DNA from: Darksidea phi
Lineage: Eukaryota > Ascomycota > Dothideomycetes > Pleosporales > Lentitheciaceae
DNA: 64,000 nucleotides
Reading direction: 5' to 3'
Assembly: GCA_030770425.1 (NCBI GenBank)
Contig: JASJFT010000080.1
Coordinates: 1-64,000, forward strand
This document shows, one piece after another, positions 34,626-44,888 of the stretch; position 1 is the first letter of the stretch; every line of letters starts with the position of its first letter. The translations under genes were made by a program, and so were the position numbers. The notes below the pieces were generated by a model. That model did no database searches, was not told the origin of the DNA, and saw only the letters and a program-made list of their open reading frames with translations.

Positions 34626-34790
34626 ATGGCCCGCCGCGGAGACACAAATTTTGCGACCGGCGACATCAGCGCCGATACTTCTGGAAACTGTGGCCTTACT
34701 ACTATTGGGGGCTTCATAACCATCAATGGCACGGTGTATCTCAGTACGTCTGAGAGGTTACTCAGCGAGAGTTTGCTATCATGCAGCTAA
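34626..34790 (+). pseudogene. Possible gene relic
   Basis: The ATG at 34626 opens 54 residues with protein-like character in the middle: TNFATGDISADTSGNCGL, then TTIGGFITINGTVYLSTS, a pattern of a beta-rich segment. Downstream, another frame reads a plausible stretch to about 34925 (TDAAHVTKQWPTWELKDD). No complete gene or splice path could be built. I take it as the remains of a fungal protein of unknown type; chance is also possible. Confidence 0.22.
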
Positions 34791-34986
34791 TGTAAGAATA
34801 TCTAGTCAACAATTTTGCCGGGCAAGAGTCAGTCGGTACCAAGGCAGCAGCTACTCTAGGAATCGGGAGCACAGACGCGGCTCACGTGACCAAGCAGTGG
34901 CCTACCTGGGAGTTGAAAGATGATAAAGAAGTCGACAAGTTAGTTATTGTCCTGCAATACCTATGGTAGCGATCGGTTACTGATCA
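34791..34986. other. Upstream region of the lectin-like gene
   Basis: Short spacer holding the presumed promoter of the lectin-like gene and the continuation of the relic mentioned in the preceding entry. Confidence 0.4.
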
Positions 34987-35992
34987 ATGTCCTGCTCTAG
35001 GCCCTCGCTTAAATCTGTCGCAGTACTCTATTGCTCTGCCGACAATTATCGTGTGTATTTCCAGAGAGGCCTCGCCATCCACGAAGTTAGCTACATCTCC
35101 GGAGACTGGCGGTTATCCGCAGAAATAAAAGCCTCCAACGCCAAAGAAAACACTCCCATAGCTGCAGTTTGCCACTACGACGAACTCAAGGTTCATGTCT
35201 TCTACCTCGACAAACTCAATTTCATCCATGAAGTGTGTTGGGATGCTACTAAGGGTTGGAGTATTGGGCCCTTGACTGCAAAGTCCGTTAGGGTGTCGTC
35301 GTATTCTGCTTTGAGTGCGACTTGTTCCGCTTTTACGATAAAGCTATATTGTCAACGTGAGACCTATCTTGCCTAAGTATGCATACAATGCCAGCTAATC
35401 ACGTCCCTGTAGGTGGCACTGAGATATGCGAACTCTCGTACCAACTCTCCACAGGAGACTGGACCTTTCGCGTATTAAGTGATGCACTTCCGGGTTCCTC
35501 CATTGCTAGCATATGTTATCCCGGGGAAGACAACACCTACCACCACGTTTACTACCAAACGAAACGCTTGCAACTGCGAGAGTATATCTATGACTTTGAC
35601 GATGAATTTAAGTCAGGTAGGGTTTTCTCCTAACCAGCTAGATGGCAAGAGCGTCATGGATTAATGTTCATGCAGCGATACGCTCGATTAAACTTCCACG
35701 CTACACACCATTGACAGCCATCTCGTGGTACATTGACGGGCCATACATACAATTGTACTACACCGACCACGATGGGGGGATACAGGAGCTTTCGAATGAC
35801 GACGAAGGGAAGTGGAACAAGATTTTATCCTTACCTGGCTCACAAAAAGTTGAGAAGGATAGTCAAATAGCCGCATTGGAACAGAGAGACGGCAGAATCA
35901 TCAAAATCTATCACCTCTCATCTGAGGGGAGGCTCGATCAAATGTCTTTTTCTAAGCATGAAAAACACCCCAGAACAGATAGTGTGTTGTAG
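34987..35992 (+). CDS. Fungal fucose-specific lectin-like beta-propeller
   Basis: Predicted 296 residues, join(34987..35356, 35413..35616, 35676..35992), introns of 56 and 59 nt. No signal peptide. Blade-like repeats are visible: SVAVLYCSADNYRVYFQRG, EVSYISGDWRL, IAAVCHYDELKVHVFYLD, FIHEVCWDATKGWSIG, then ICELSYQLSTGDWTF, SSIASICYPGEDNTYHHVYY and LTAISWYIDGPYIQLYYTD, GGIQELSNDDEGKW. This W/Y-rich pattern and length match the six-bladed fucose-binding lectins (AAL/AFL family). In fungi they bind fucosylated glycans and have been linked to spore surfaces and defence against fungivores; the role here is not known. The second acceptor (CATGCAG at 35675) was chosen over a closer AG that would leave a 35-nt intron. 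Confidence 0.75.
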
Positions 35993-36714
35993 AGATTGCA
36001 ATCCAATTCTAGGGCTTAGCGCGAGTCTTTCACATCTCCGATAAATATGCCACGTGTAAGGTCAATCCAGTTAACTGATCAGATATGCATGCATAGAGCC
36101 TTAACCTATTGCCATGTCGACTAATCTGATAGACTCTTTATCTGTCGAAGCAGCATACGCACAGAACATGGAGAAACATGGGGGCAAAGGGTCTATGACC
36201 GACATAGCAGACCATCACTCCATCCATAGTCTAGCCTTGCCACGCACGTAGTAGTGCGAATTTCAGCGGCAATTCTTGAGACCAAAAGAATTTGGACTGC
36301 GTCTGAGAGATGACGCTGAACACCACTGCACGTCGACGTAGAGGAGCTGAGCGCCGAAGTTGCAGTCACTCCCATTCGAAATGAGCCGAGGAATTGGTTG
36401 CTGCACCGAGCGAAATCCACCAAACAGATTGGCAAAAGTATAAACTTTCGTTCACACTACCAGGAATTGGTAATGCGAGGAAGTACCACGAAGCAGAAAG
36501 GGGGTAGTGAAGCATACAGAAGGCTGGGCAAACGAGGGATGTACGAGGCGCAGATGGACACAACCGTATAAAGTACAGAGGTTCCTTTACGATACATGGA
36601 ACGAGGTCATCATTGGTATCTCGAATGTAAGAGCAAACAGCCACCCCTAGACAAAAAAGCACCTCGCAACATAGCAGCCCCAGAGACGAGGTCGAAACAG
36701 TATCACTACACAGA
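35993..36714. other. Convergent 3' intergenic region
   Basis: The lectin-like and CENP-O genes converge here. No coding sequence or element is recognised. Confidence 0.5.
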
Positions 36715-38601
36715 CTACGGCTCGGCGAAGAGCAACGCAACCATCGTCTTCGTCGCAGCAAACACGCCTTTGCTCTGGAGAAGAGAAGTAAAAGTTTCGG
36801 GTATCTTCTTGAAGCTGCTGTTGCTGTCTGCTTCAGTCCCTGTATCTAGTATCAGTAACGCCTCGATAGGCGGGTAAAGTCCGGGGTTCTACTCACAGAC
36901 TCGAGGCACGGCAGGCTCGACATAAACCTCCGATTCCGCCTCTCCAGTCCAGTCAAACGTTATCGCCCACTTTATCTTCAGCATGACATGTCGATCCTCT
37001 AATACTAATACATTACGACCGAGATGGCGATTGAGATCTTTCCTAGTGATACTCTTCACCGTGACCGATTGTGCGATATTCTCCCTACCTCCGCTCGTCT
37101 TACCAGGAAGTAAATGCGCGAATGACGTCTCGCACTTGTGCCAAAATTCTGCTCGTTTCTTCGCAATATCCCAGTATGACCCAACCGCCCAGCAAGCATT
37201 GCCTAGATCTTTCTCTTGCGCTCTTGCGCGCATGAAGGTACCCAGTTCCGAGTCTGCCCAGAGAGGTAATCGGAGGACTTTCAGGTCGATTGTTGCGTTG
37301 GTGAGAGTATCGATAACAATGGATATAGATGCTGTGAGGAGCTTCTGGGGCCCAATCATATCGATGACGTGCTTCTGGTGAACGCGATTTGAGCTTGGGG
37401 AGTCTCTTCCATGTGGGAGATTCGGCTGAGTGGATATCTTGAAGTCTGTGAACATTTCTAGATATGGAAGTGGATCGTCAAGATCTAGTGGTCGGTGAGA
37501 CGCTACAGGCTTCTGCTGGGCTTGTTTTGACTTAGGTGGAGGGATCATGTGGGTTGAGAAAGGGAGAAATGAGCACAATAGACTTGACACAGCCGGTATT
37601 TGCTCTTCTTCGGCTTCTGCGTCAGGCCTACTGATCTTATTGACAAAGGTGATGAGGTCTTCTCTTTCTTCTGGCTGGAGAACATGAGTAGCAGACTGTT
37701 CTTGGATCTTCACAATTTCTTCCGTACACCGTGAGACCTGACCTTCCAGCTCGTTCAGCTCCCGTAGAAGTCGTTTTTTCTCCCGCCTTCTCTTCTCCAG
37801 CTCAGGATCGGGGGGCTGCCTTTCCTTCTTTTCCGTAAACGGGGCTGCCACCTCATTTTCGACAGGTTCGTCTAACGCTATCTCCGATCGATCCTGTTGT
37901 ACAGGTAGCGCTCTAGATTCTGGAGGTGACGGTTTGACCGGATCCTTTAGTCGCGGTGGTGGTTTGTTCGGTGAAGAAAATAGAATGCCTCGACGAGGTG
38001 TATCCTGCTCCTTTACGGTCCTTTGCGGAGGCGTGATAGGTAAATCTGCTTCTTTTCCAGACACATTGTCCGTAGCTACTGGCCTGTTCTGCGCAGTTGT
38101 TCTTCGAGCACGCGGTGGAATATTTTGCGGCTTTGACATGCGCGCGTGTTCTGCACCGGCAGATGTTTCCCCGTTTACTGGGGCTTCTGGTCTTGATTGC
38201 GACTGTGTGTCCTTATCACCCAAGATGAATGCGCGTGCTTGTTTCCCTCGCGCCAGTATGTCTTCGCGCTCGTTTGGTCGTAATGTTCCTAAGCCGGAGG
38301 AAGAGGGGCGCTCGGTGAGAAGACTGGGATAATTGCGCGCAAGGCTCGCCTTGGTCGGTGATGCGAATGATGGTCGACGCGGATGCTGCTTGAGAGGACT
38401 TGATCTATCAAACGCGCTTTTGGTGGGCGACGTGGACGGTCTTCGTGGAGGTTCCTTCAGTGGGCTAGATTGTCTATCCGCGCCAGCTCCTGTATGCGAT
38501 GCGAACGAAGGCCGGCGCGGCGGTTGCTTCAACGGGCTCGAGGGTCTGCCATCTCCCGCGGGAGAGGTTGTCTTCCGCCTCTTTCGCGCTGGCTCGTCCA
38601 T
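36715..38601 (-). CDS. CENP-O/Mcm21-like kinetochore protein
   Basis: Predicted 609 residues, complement(36715..36839, 36897..38601). The 57-nt intron (GTGAGT...GATACAG) replaces a premature stop and gives the C-terminus ESFT-like FKKIPETFTSLLQSKGVFAA and TKTMVALLF, typical of CENP-O. The basic N-terminus (MDEPARKRRKT) is followed by four copies of a SSPLKxPPRRPS motif (about 20-85), possible S/T-P-x-K phosphorylation sites. A coiled coil lies at about 255-300 (EKRRREKKRLLRELNELEGQ). The CENP-O domain (about 370-600) includes IDLKVLRLPLWADSELGTFM, CWAVGSYWDIAKKRAEFWHK and DLNRHLGRNVLVLEDRHVML. CENP-O is part of the inner-kinetochore COMA/CENP-OPQUR complex. The Pro-rich middle is long and variable. 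Confidence 0.85.
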
Positions 38602-39013
38602 GTTCGGTCGAAGAAGTCGGAGATCTGTGTGTGGACTTGCGAGAGTTATTACGAGCTATGGACGCGTCTCCGTCTAGCAATTGAACTAAAAATACATTTG
38701 ATAGCATGCGACACGCGTTTTCGGGCGCTGTCGCGAGGTTGAGAAAGTGGACATCGTCTGGCGCGTCGTCTCGTGTGCTGTTGCTGCGGGCAGCTGCGGG
38801 CTGACAGGGCAATTTTAGCCGCGTCCGCCTCGGGAAGCGGGCGCAAAATGACTTCATGGGCATGAGCTCCGTTCACTCTCTACTATCCGGCTTTCTGCGC
38901 ACTTCGCTGCCCTCCAGTTGCATGTCTCACGATTCCTGATCATGATATAACAGAGCGAATAGTCTGGCAGGACTCCCCATTGAAGCTCGGCCAGGGCCTT
39001 GGAATACAGGGAG
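38602..39013. promoter_or_regulatory. Bidirectional promoter region (CENP-O / OXLD1-like)
   Basis: The two genes diverge with 412 bp between start codons, so both promoters must lie here. No TATA box is obvious. The assignment rests on gene geometry alone. Confidence 0.5.
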
Positions 39014-39817
39014 ATGGAGCAGCTTGCACACGCCGCTCGCCCGCTGGTAATGCGACGAGGGTTCTGCACCCGATATTCGCGCACATGGAGAGCCAGCTCT
39101 CGGCCTTTATCTCCACAAAGAGCAGGCCTTCAGAATAGCGTCCGGATACAATGGCGCTCCAAAGGCTACATTGCGCGCCCTGGCGAGCAAGCCAGGCCGT
39201 TGGAGGGCTTCTACGCAGGTATACCTCTTCCCGGTTTCCCTTAGACTCCCACGCTTACAGACTCACTAGAACTCCTCTCCAAACCTCTGTCAAAAACGCA
39301 ACCCGCAACCCGTACCGCACCCGAATCGCCACCACCCGAATCACACCCAAAGACTCCCGAAGAAGAAACCCTAACGAAAGCGCGCATTGTATTCGGGTCC
39401 AGAATAGCAGGTCCCGCAGAGAGGAGAAAGAAAATCGACGCTGCTTCACAAGAGATTGCGGGAGTCAGGGTGCCACCTCGACCTGAGGAGCCGGACAATT
39501 GCTGCATGTCGGGATGTGTGAATTGCGTGTGGGACATATATCGTGATGAGATGGAGGAATGGGCGGCAAAGAGCGCGGAGGCGCGGGCAAGAATGCAGGC
39601 TCGAAGAGAAGAGGGGCAGGGCACGGGGAGTATGTTGGTAGGGAAGGGAGCACCTTCACATACGGCTACCAGTATGGACGATGATGGCGGGGGAAGTGAG
39701 ACGAATTGGGGACCTACCGGTACTGAAGGAGATTTATTCGACGATATACCGGTGGGCATACGAGAGTTCATGAAGACGGAGAAAAGGCTCAAGCAGAAGC
39801 ATGCCGCATCAGCGTAG
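39014..39817 (+). CDS. Oxidoreductase-like domain protein (OXLD1 type), mitochondrial
   Basis: Predicted 253 residues, join(39014..39218, 39261..39817), with a 42-nt intron (GTATAC...GCTTACAG) joining EGFYA to DSLELLSKPL. The N-terminus is Arg/Ser-rich with no acidic residues after the first few (MRRGFCTRYSRTWRASS), fitting a mitochondrial presequence; a second in-frame ATG at 39050 is an alternative start. The diagnostic block is PPRPEEPDNCCMSGCVNCVW, then DIYRDEMEEW (about 138-167), the cysteine-rich oxidoreductase-like N-terminal domain. The C-terminus is acidic with FDDIPVGIREFMKTEKRLK. Human OXLD1 is mitochondrial; the biochemical role of the family is unresolved. Confidence 0.85.
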
Positions 39818-39938
39818 AATAACCTGTAAATACCTATTTTGTCGCCAATGCCTTCGTACGTGCAACATATAGCCTTCCGCATACGCCTCCCTCATACGCC
39901 TCCCTATACCCACTTGTCAATCGATTCCTACACACTGC

Positions 39939-40331
39939 CTAGTCGTCTGACCCAACATCTACGCCCTTTGCCCGCAGCTCCGTCCGGGCCTGCTTTATCT
40001 GTCCCATCAACTCCTTGTGCGCGTCCGGAACGTCGTTGAAAGTGAAAACTCCCCAGCCGAGTTTGAAGAGGAGGTATGCGCCGAAGGAAACGAGGGCCCA
40101 GAAGGGGAGCTACATCCAATTAGCTGAACCCCACGTTCCAAGTATCAAGGAGTATGAGCTTACCACAGGGACAATATCTTTCTGAATTTTCTCGGGGAAA
40201 GAGACCACCTCCATAAAAACCGCCAGATAGAGCTGCAACTGTCAGTAGTGTTTAGAGGTTGGGGGGATGTAGCAGGGGCATACGGAGGTCAGGAGCATGG
40301 CAATTGAGATTGTTTGCTGAGCGCGCGTCAT
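39939..40331 (-). CDS. DPM3: Dolichol-phosphate mannosyltransferase subunit 3
   Basis: Predicted 95 residues in three exons, complement(39939..40109, 40164..40232, 40284..40331), with introns of 54 and 51 nt. The protein starts MTRAQQTISIAMLLTSLYLA, continues VVSFPEKIQKDIVPVLPFWA and FGAYLLFKLGWGVFTFNDVP, and ends with an amphipathic helix (HKELMGQIKQARTELRAKGV). This is the full DPM3 pattern: two membrane segments and a cytosolic C-terminal coiled coil that holds the catalytic DPM1 subunit at the ER. The enzyme makes dolichol-phosphate mannose for N-glycans, O-mannosylation and GPI anchors. An alternative acceptor six bases upstream would add Leu-Gln before LYLAV. No single frame exceeds about 60 codons, so the gene is easily missed. 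Confidence 0.92.
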
Positions 40332-41177
40332 GTTGGCGGTAATCTTGAAGGAATTTAGTGAGCGTGCGGGACGGTATCTGAGCGAGATTTTTAGGCGGCT
40401 TGTGGTGCTGTCGTCGTAATGTGGTAGTCTCGACAGATCGCAGAAATTCCGCCAAGCAAGAGCGTCCTATAGCTCTACTCAAGCGCTGCGGATCCCTGCG
40501 GCCCCACGTGATTGTAACTTTTTACACCGATTTCTACGCCCAACAAAGAAATACATTTCTCACTGCCATAGATGTAGTCATTTAATCCATTGCATATATC
40601 AACAGTTCTCAAAGAAGTAGCCACCTCGAGGTTGTTCTACCTAGTATTGCAGAAAGTCCCGTTTAACACCAAGTCCTATGTAAGCATTGTTCATCAAGGT
40701 TACTGCAATAGCTTATCGAACTCTCATATGCACAAGTATTGCCGTCAAAGACAATTAAAAAAAGCAATTCGGAGGACAAGTCGTAAGTATACTATCCCGA
40801 TCGAACGCGCCCACAAAGTGCAAAGCCGCTAAACGGCAGCGGGCCGAACCATCACACCACTTGAGCACTGTTCACCGGAGAACGAAGAGCAACCGCACGT
40901 TCAATCGGCTAGATTTTGATTTCGGATTTCATTTCGCACGCAGGGCGTTATTACAGGCCTAGAACACGCAGCTCGCATTCGCGGTATTGCCCGTATACGC
41001 CAACATATGCATGGACGCTCGAACACCGACGCAATCTACGCCGCCATCTGTCAGCTGCAGCCTCCGGACAGACATAGCGGTACACATGTACATAACAAAG
41101 TGTCCGTGAACACACTCAAGCTTCACTAAGCCTTGGTCCCCTCACCATCTTTTCTTGGACGTCTTTTTCTAGTAAAC
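40332..41177. other. Intergenic between divergent DPM3 and armadillo-protein genes
   Basis: Both promoters are expected here. AT content is moderate at 40520-40760. No tRNA, TATA box or repeat is recognised. Confidence 0.5.
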
Positions 41178-43248
41178 ATGTCTTCAAGCGAGTTTCTGGA
41201 GGGGTTTAAAGAGTATTTAGAGCGAGGGCCGCAGGGCGACTATCAACCACTGAAGGACATTGCTGGGTCGCTGAAGGAGGTTGAGTCGAGTGGCACTTTA
41301 GCAGTCGCCCAGTTGCTTGGGACTGCGGTCGGAAAGCAGCGTGCGAAGCACCTTAAGAGGCGTCAGGATCCTGCTAACCCAACATAGACGCATGGCAAGT
41401 ACCATTTCGAGAAACCGGCATCCTTCAGAATGTGGTGCAGTACCTTGAACCATCGAGGATCTCGCCTGCAGTTGCCAAACAATATCTGCGAGTTGTCGGT
41501 AATTGTGTTGCGGATAACGGTGAGCGCCACTATTCAAATCTCTCCAGCACATCTGACATGGGCGACTCAAGATACGAATCGCGAAATAGTCGTCGACGAT
41601 TTAGAAAAGTTCATTGCTTACCTGTCAAAGGAAGAGCTGACCACGACGGCTCTTGCGGTACTATTCAATCTTTTTAACGAGTTCGGTGTGTCTCATCTTG
41701 CACTCCTACGTTATAGCAGCTGACACTTTAAGAACCTGCCCACATCCGAGCAGCAAAGTTACGACTAGATGATATTCTTGCAGCATACATAGCAGCAGGT
41801 AGAATCCCCGAGGAGGCGATGGACTACGCAACGGACCTCCTACATTCGACAACAGAAAAACTCACCCCCATTCAACTAGAGGATAGTACATCGCTGAAAG
41901 TGTTCGATAACATCTTGAAGGTCTCTTTACCTTACAATGAAGACCACTACCAGGAGTATCTCACAATACTAGTTCATTATCTACAGGATCCGGAGTTCCA
42001 ACAAAAGATCGCCACCTCAGAAATCCTGGAGAGACTGGTAGACCTCATGCTCGACTTTGAAACACGACTTTCGGTCGAAGAGAATCAAGGTGTCTTTCAA
42101 GAGCTAGCCACGCAGGTAGATCCAAACAAAATCACCTCGGAACAAACGAACGTTATTCTCATGGTCCGATTAGCCTCCTCTCTCGCCGCTATTTCTGCTT
42201 CGGACGCTTTTGTTCAGAACTTCAAGCCCGGAAGTCCTCTCATCAAGAAGATCAAGTCTAAACTGCTATCATTGGCGACATCTCCGTCGACAGTATGCGC
42301 CTGTGTCATGCTCGGTAACCTCGCTACTTCGGACCAAGTCTGCATCGACATGGTCGAAGACATGGGTTTGCACATCACCTTAATCGGCATCCTCTCATCA
42401 CGCAGAGAGCCCGCACTTCTCTACGCTGCGGCAGGCTTCATGCGCCACCTCGCCTTCCCTGAAGTTAATAGATCCGTCCTTGGAGAAGCCGGCCTCATAG
42501 AGACTTGTTGTCATCTTCTCACAATCAATGACCCTTCGGTCCGTGGCGAGGCAGCAGCCATCCTCTGCAAACTGGTTTCTAAAAGTTTCCCCAATATTGA
42601 GAAAGTGGTGTACGAAGCAACACCGGAAGATGCTGTGCTCGCTCAACTTCCCGGCATTGAAGCCCCTGTCCACCCAACGATCCTCTACCACATTGTGACA
42701 CAGGCACTGGCACCCTCAGCACCACTGCCAAGCACAACAATGAAGAACCCGATGATTGAAATTGGCCGAACTATTGTTACTATTCTCCGCTATCTCCGAC
42801 AATCAAACGCGGATGAAGATGTCGATGCAGTGGCGAGACACATGTTCAAAACGCCTGCAGTGGCTCGGCCGATAGCCCGCCTTATACGACAACGCTTCTA
42901 CGCCGAAGCCCGGTCCGAAGGACTCCTTGGACTAGGACTCATGGCACAGTCGCATGAAGGCGCTATCTGCGTCGTAGAGGAGATAAAGCTAGATGCGGGA
43001 TTGTTAGAGACTGTGAAGGAATTTGCGATTGAACAGAAAGGCGGGCAAGAGAATGATGTAGCGGCGGCGAGGGACTATCAGAATGCGGTGGTGCTTTTGC
43101 ATGGGCTTGCCACGAACGGGGTAAGTCTACAATTAGTTTCTCATGAAAGCCTTGGATATTAATTCATCCGCAGGTTGATGCGATGAATGCATCACTTAGG
43201 AGCAGCGTGGAGTCTTTGCAGACAGAGCTGAGCGGGCTCATGATATAG
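41178..43248 (+). CDS. SmgGDS-like armadillo-repeat protein
   Basis: Predicted 623 residues, join(41178..41340, 41388..41519, 41572..41685, 41733..43120, 43174..43248). Introns are 47, 52, 47 and 53 nt and phase-consistent; the first has a GCTAAC branch site. The protein is almost all alpha-helical repeats, for example VVQYLEPSRISPAVAKQYLR, LRVVGNCVADND, VCACVMLGNLATSDQVCIDM, ALLYAAAGFMRHLAFPEVNR and AAAILCKLVSKSFPNIEKVV, the GNLA and GFLRNLA-type strings of Rap1 GTPase-GDP dissociation stimulators. SmgGDS proteins bind small GTPases with basic C-terminal tails and assist prenylation or nucleotide exchange. The fungal homologue is usually annotated as a GTP-binding or armadillo protein and is poorly studied. 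Confidence 0.82.
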
Positions 43249-43597
43249 CTGAGGGATATGAATCATACGCGGGCGTTTGGAAGGTGTGAGGGTAATCTAG
43301 GTGAGGTTTGTCCTGCACATGGAACGAGGTAGGATTGAAATGATCTATAAATGGTTTGGGACGCTACACACATCAAGTCGTGCACCACGAACCCAATAAC
43401 TCAGCAAATAGGACGAAGAACAATTGCGGTGAATCATCAGGTGGCGAGATATAAGCAGCATTGAGTTCCGTGCCTTAGCTTGCTGGTTGCAGAGGTTACG
43501 CAGCGTAATCAGAACGCTTCTGATTGGTCAATAGCCTTGTCGGGTCACCAACGCTGGAAACTGAGGAAAGCGCACCGTTGCATGAGAGAGCCTCACG
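43249..43597. other. Intergenic, upstream of the cysteine-rich protein gene
   Basis: No ORF of interest. It likely holds regulatory sequence for the downstream cysteine-rich gene, but no metal-response element could be identified with confidence. Confidence 0.4.
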
Positions 43598-43606
43598 TAT
43601 ATAAAG
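43598..43606 (+). promoter_or_regulatory. TATA box of the cysteine-rich protein gene
   Basis: TATATAAAG lies 147 bases upstream of the ATG at 43753. The intervening leader is rich in C/T (CTTCACAGCCTCTCGCAC), as expected for a fungal transcription start. A strong TATA box fits a highly or inducibly expressed gene. Confidence 0.65.
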
Positions 43607-43752
43607 GAGCATCGGAACCTCTACTATTGCTTTTCTCTCTTCACAGCCTCTCGCACTTTCTCCCAGACATTAGCATCTTTCAGAACCTTTGGTCACGTTC
43701 AAGCTCTACCCACCTTATCAACGACCTTCAACCACCACTAGCGAATATCAAA

Positions 43753-44123
43753 ATGGTCTGCTGCGGACGTAACAACGGCGAGTGCGTGTGTGCTAAGGAG
43801 GCCACCTGCTCCTGCGGCAAGCAGCCCGCTCTCCAATGCAGTACGTTACCTATCTCTACCGAGACTCTCACCCAATTGTTTTTCCCATATACAGCCAAGC
43901 TATGACGTATGCTAACCCCAATACAGCCTGCGAGAAGGCTGCGACGGAGAACAAGCTCCCCAAGGATACCTGTGCGTGCGGAAAGCGCGCTGAAGGTATG
44001 CCAGACTTCGGTTGTGGTGTTTGACCGCCGAGTATTGACCATATTGTAGATTCCTGCACTTGCGGCCGTAGCGAGAGCAATGGTAGCTCAGCGCTCGAGA
44101 CCGATTTCACAACCAAGAAATAG
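43753..44123 (+). CDS. Small cysteine-rich (DUF7871/metallothionein-like) protein
   Basis: Predicted 76 residues, join(43753..43840, 43927..43995, 44050..44123), with introns of 86 and 54 nt. The protein starts MVCCGRNNGECVCAKEATCS and continues CGKQPALQCTCEKAA, DTCACGKRAEDSCTCGR. About 16 cysteines occur almost entirely as CxC, CC or single Cys spaced by three to eight residues. The C-terminal 20 residues are polar without Cys. This matches a conserved ascomycete cysteine-rich family often tagged DUF7871 or called metallothionein-like. Metal binding is plausible from the CxC pattern, but it is an inference. The longest uninterrupted frame is misleading: each exon is short and reading through the introns truncates the Cys pattern. 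Confidence 0.85.
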
Positions 44124-44888
44124 GCCTGTCCCCTATACGACAGGCTGATCGGGATGCATTCGAGGACGATTCGAGGATCTGGAGGGTTTTGGCGTTTGAG
44201 AAAGAACGAGGGTGCATTGTAGTCTTTGGACAGGCGGTGCGGGACCTAAATTGTACATTATGGACTTCCTGATAACGGCTGTGGCACTCTGCATCAGCAA
44301 TACAAATCTGTCTCAAACTTGACGTATATGTTGGCTCGATAATGTCGGATTGATAAAGGCGAACTCTTGCTTCGGTGGCTGTCGGCCTTGTGTATGGAAG
44401 TAAGGGCATTCAGCCTCAGGCTGTAACAAGCAGGAAGACAATTGCATGAGGCAGTACTGTAGGTCCATGATTCAATACATACGCTCGCGATGTCATCAAG
44501 TTCAGGAAAGCGGTGGTGAGCGGCGGATCTAAACGGACGCTTTGACCTGCCGCCGCCAAGACCGTTGTAGAACGTCCACCACACGAGTCCCGCACCTCAC
44601 CCGCATACAGCTGCATTGCGCCGGCCTGCAGTTACGCTAACGATTATTCTGCATTTTGCACTCTTTCTGGTCCACATGTTCACCACTCGCTTCATTGTCA
44701 AAGAATAGCTCCCACCGCTTCCGGCCCCTTTCGCGACCGCTCGCCCCCACGCCGCAGCCCTCAAGACATAGAGCCCGGGGCGGAGCTCCTTTCGCAATCG
44801 GACCCCTCTCGCACCTCTCACCGCGGGTTTGTCGGGCTATCTTCCCGGCGGGAACCGTCCCGTGCCGGGCCTCGCGCCTTCTCTCAAG
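44124..44888. other. Intergenic, AP-2 alpha upstream region
   Basis: Downstream flank of the cysteine-rich gene and promoter/leader of the AP-2 alpha gene; 44700-44880 is GC- and C/T-rich. No other feature is recognised. Confidence 0.5.
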
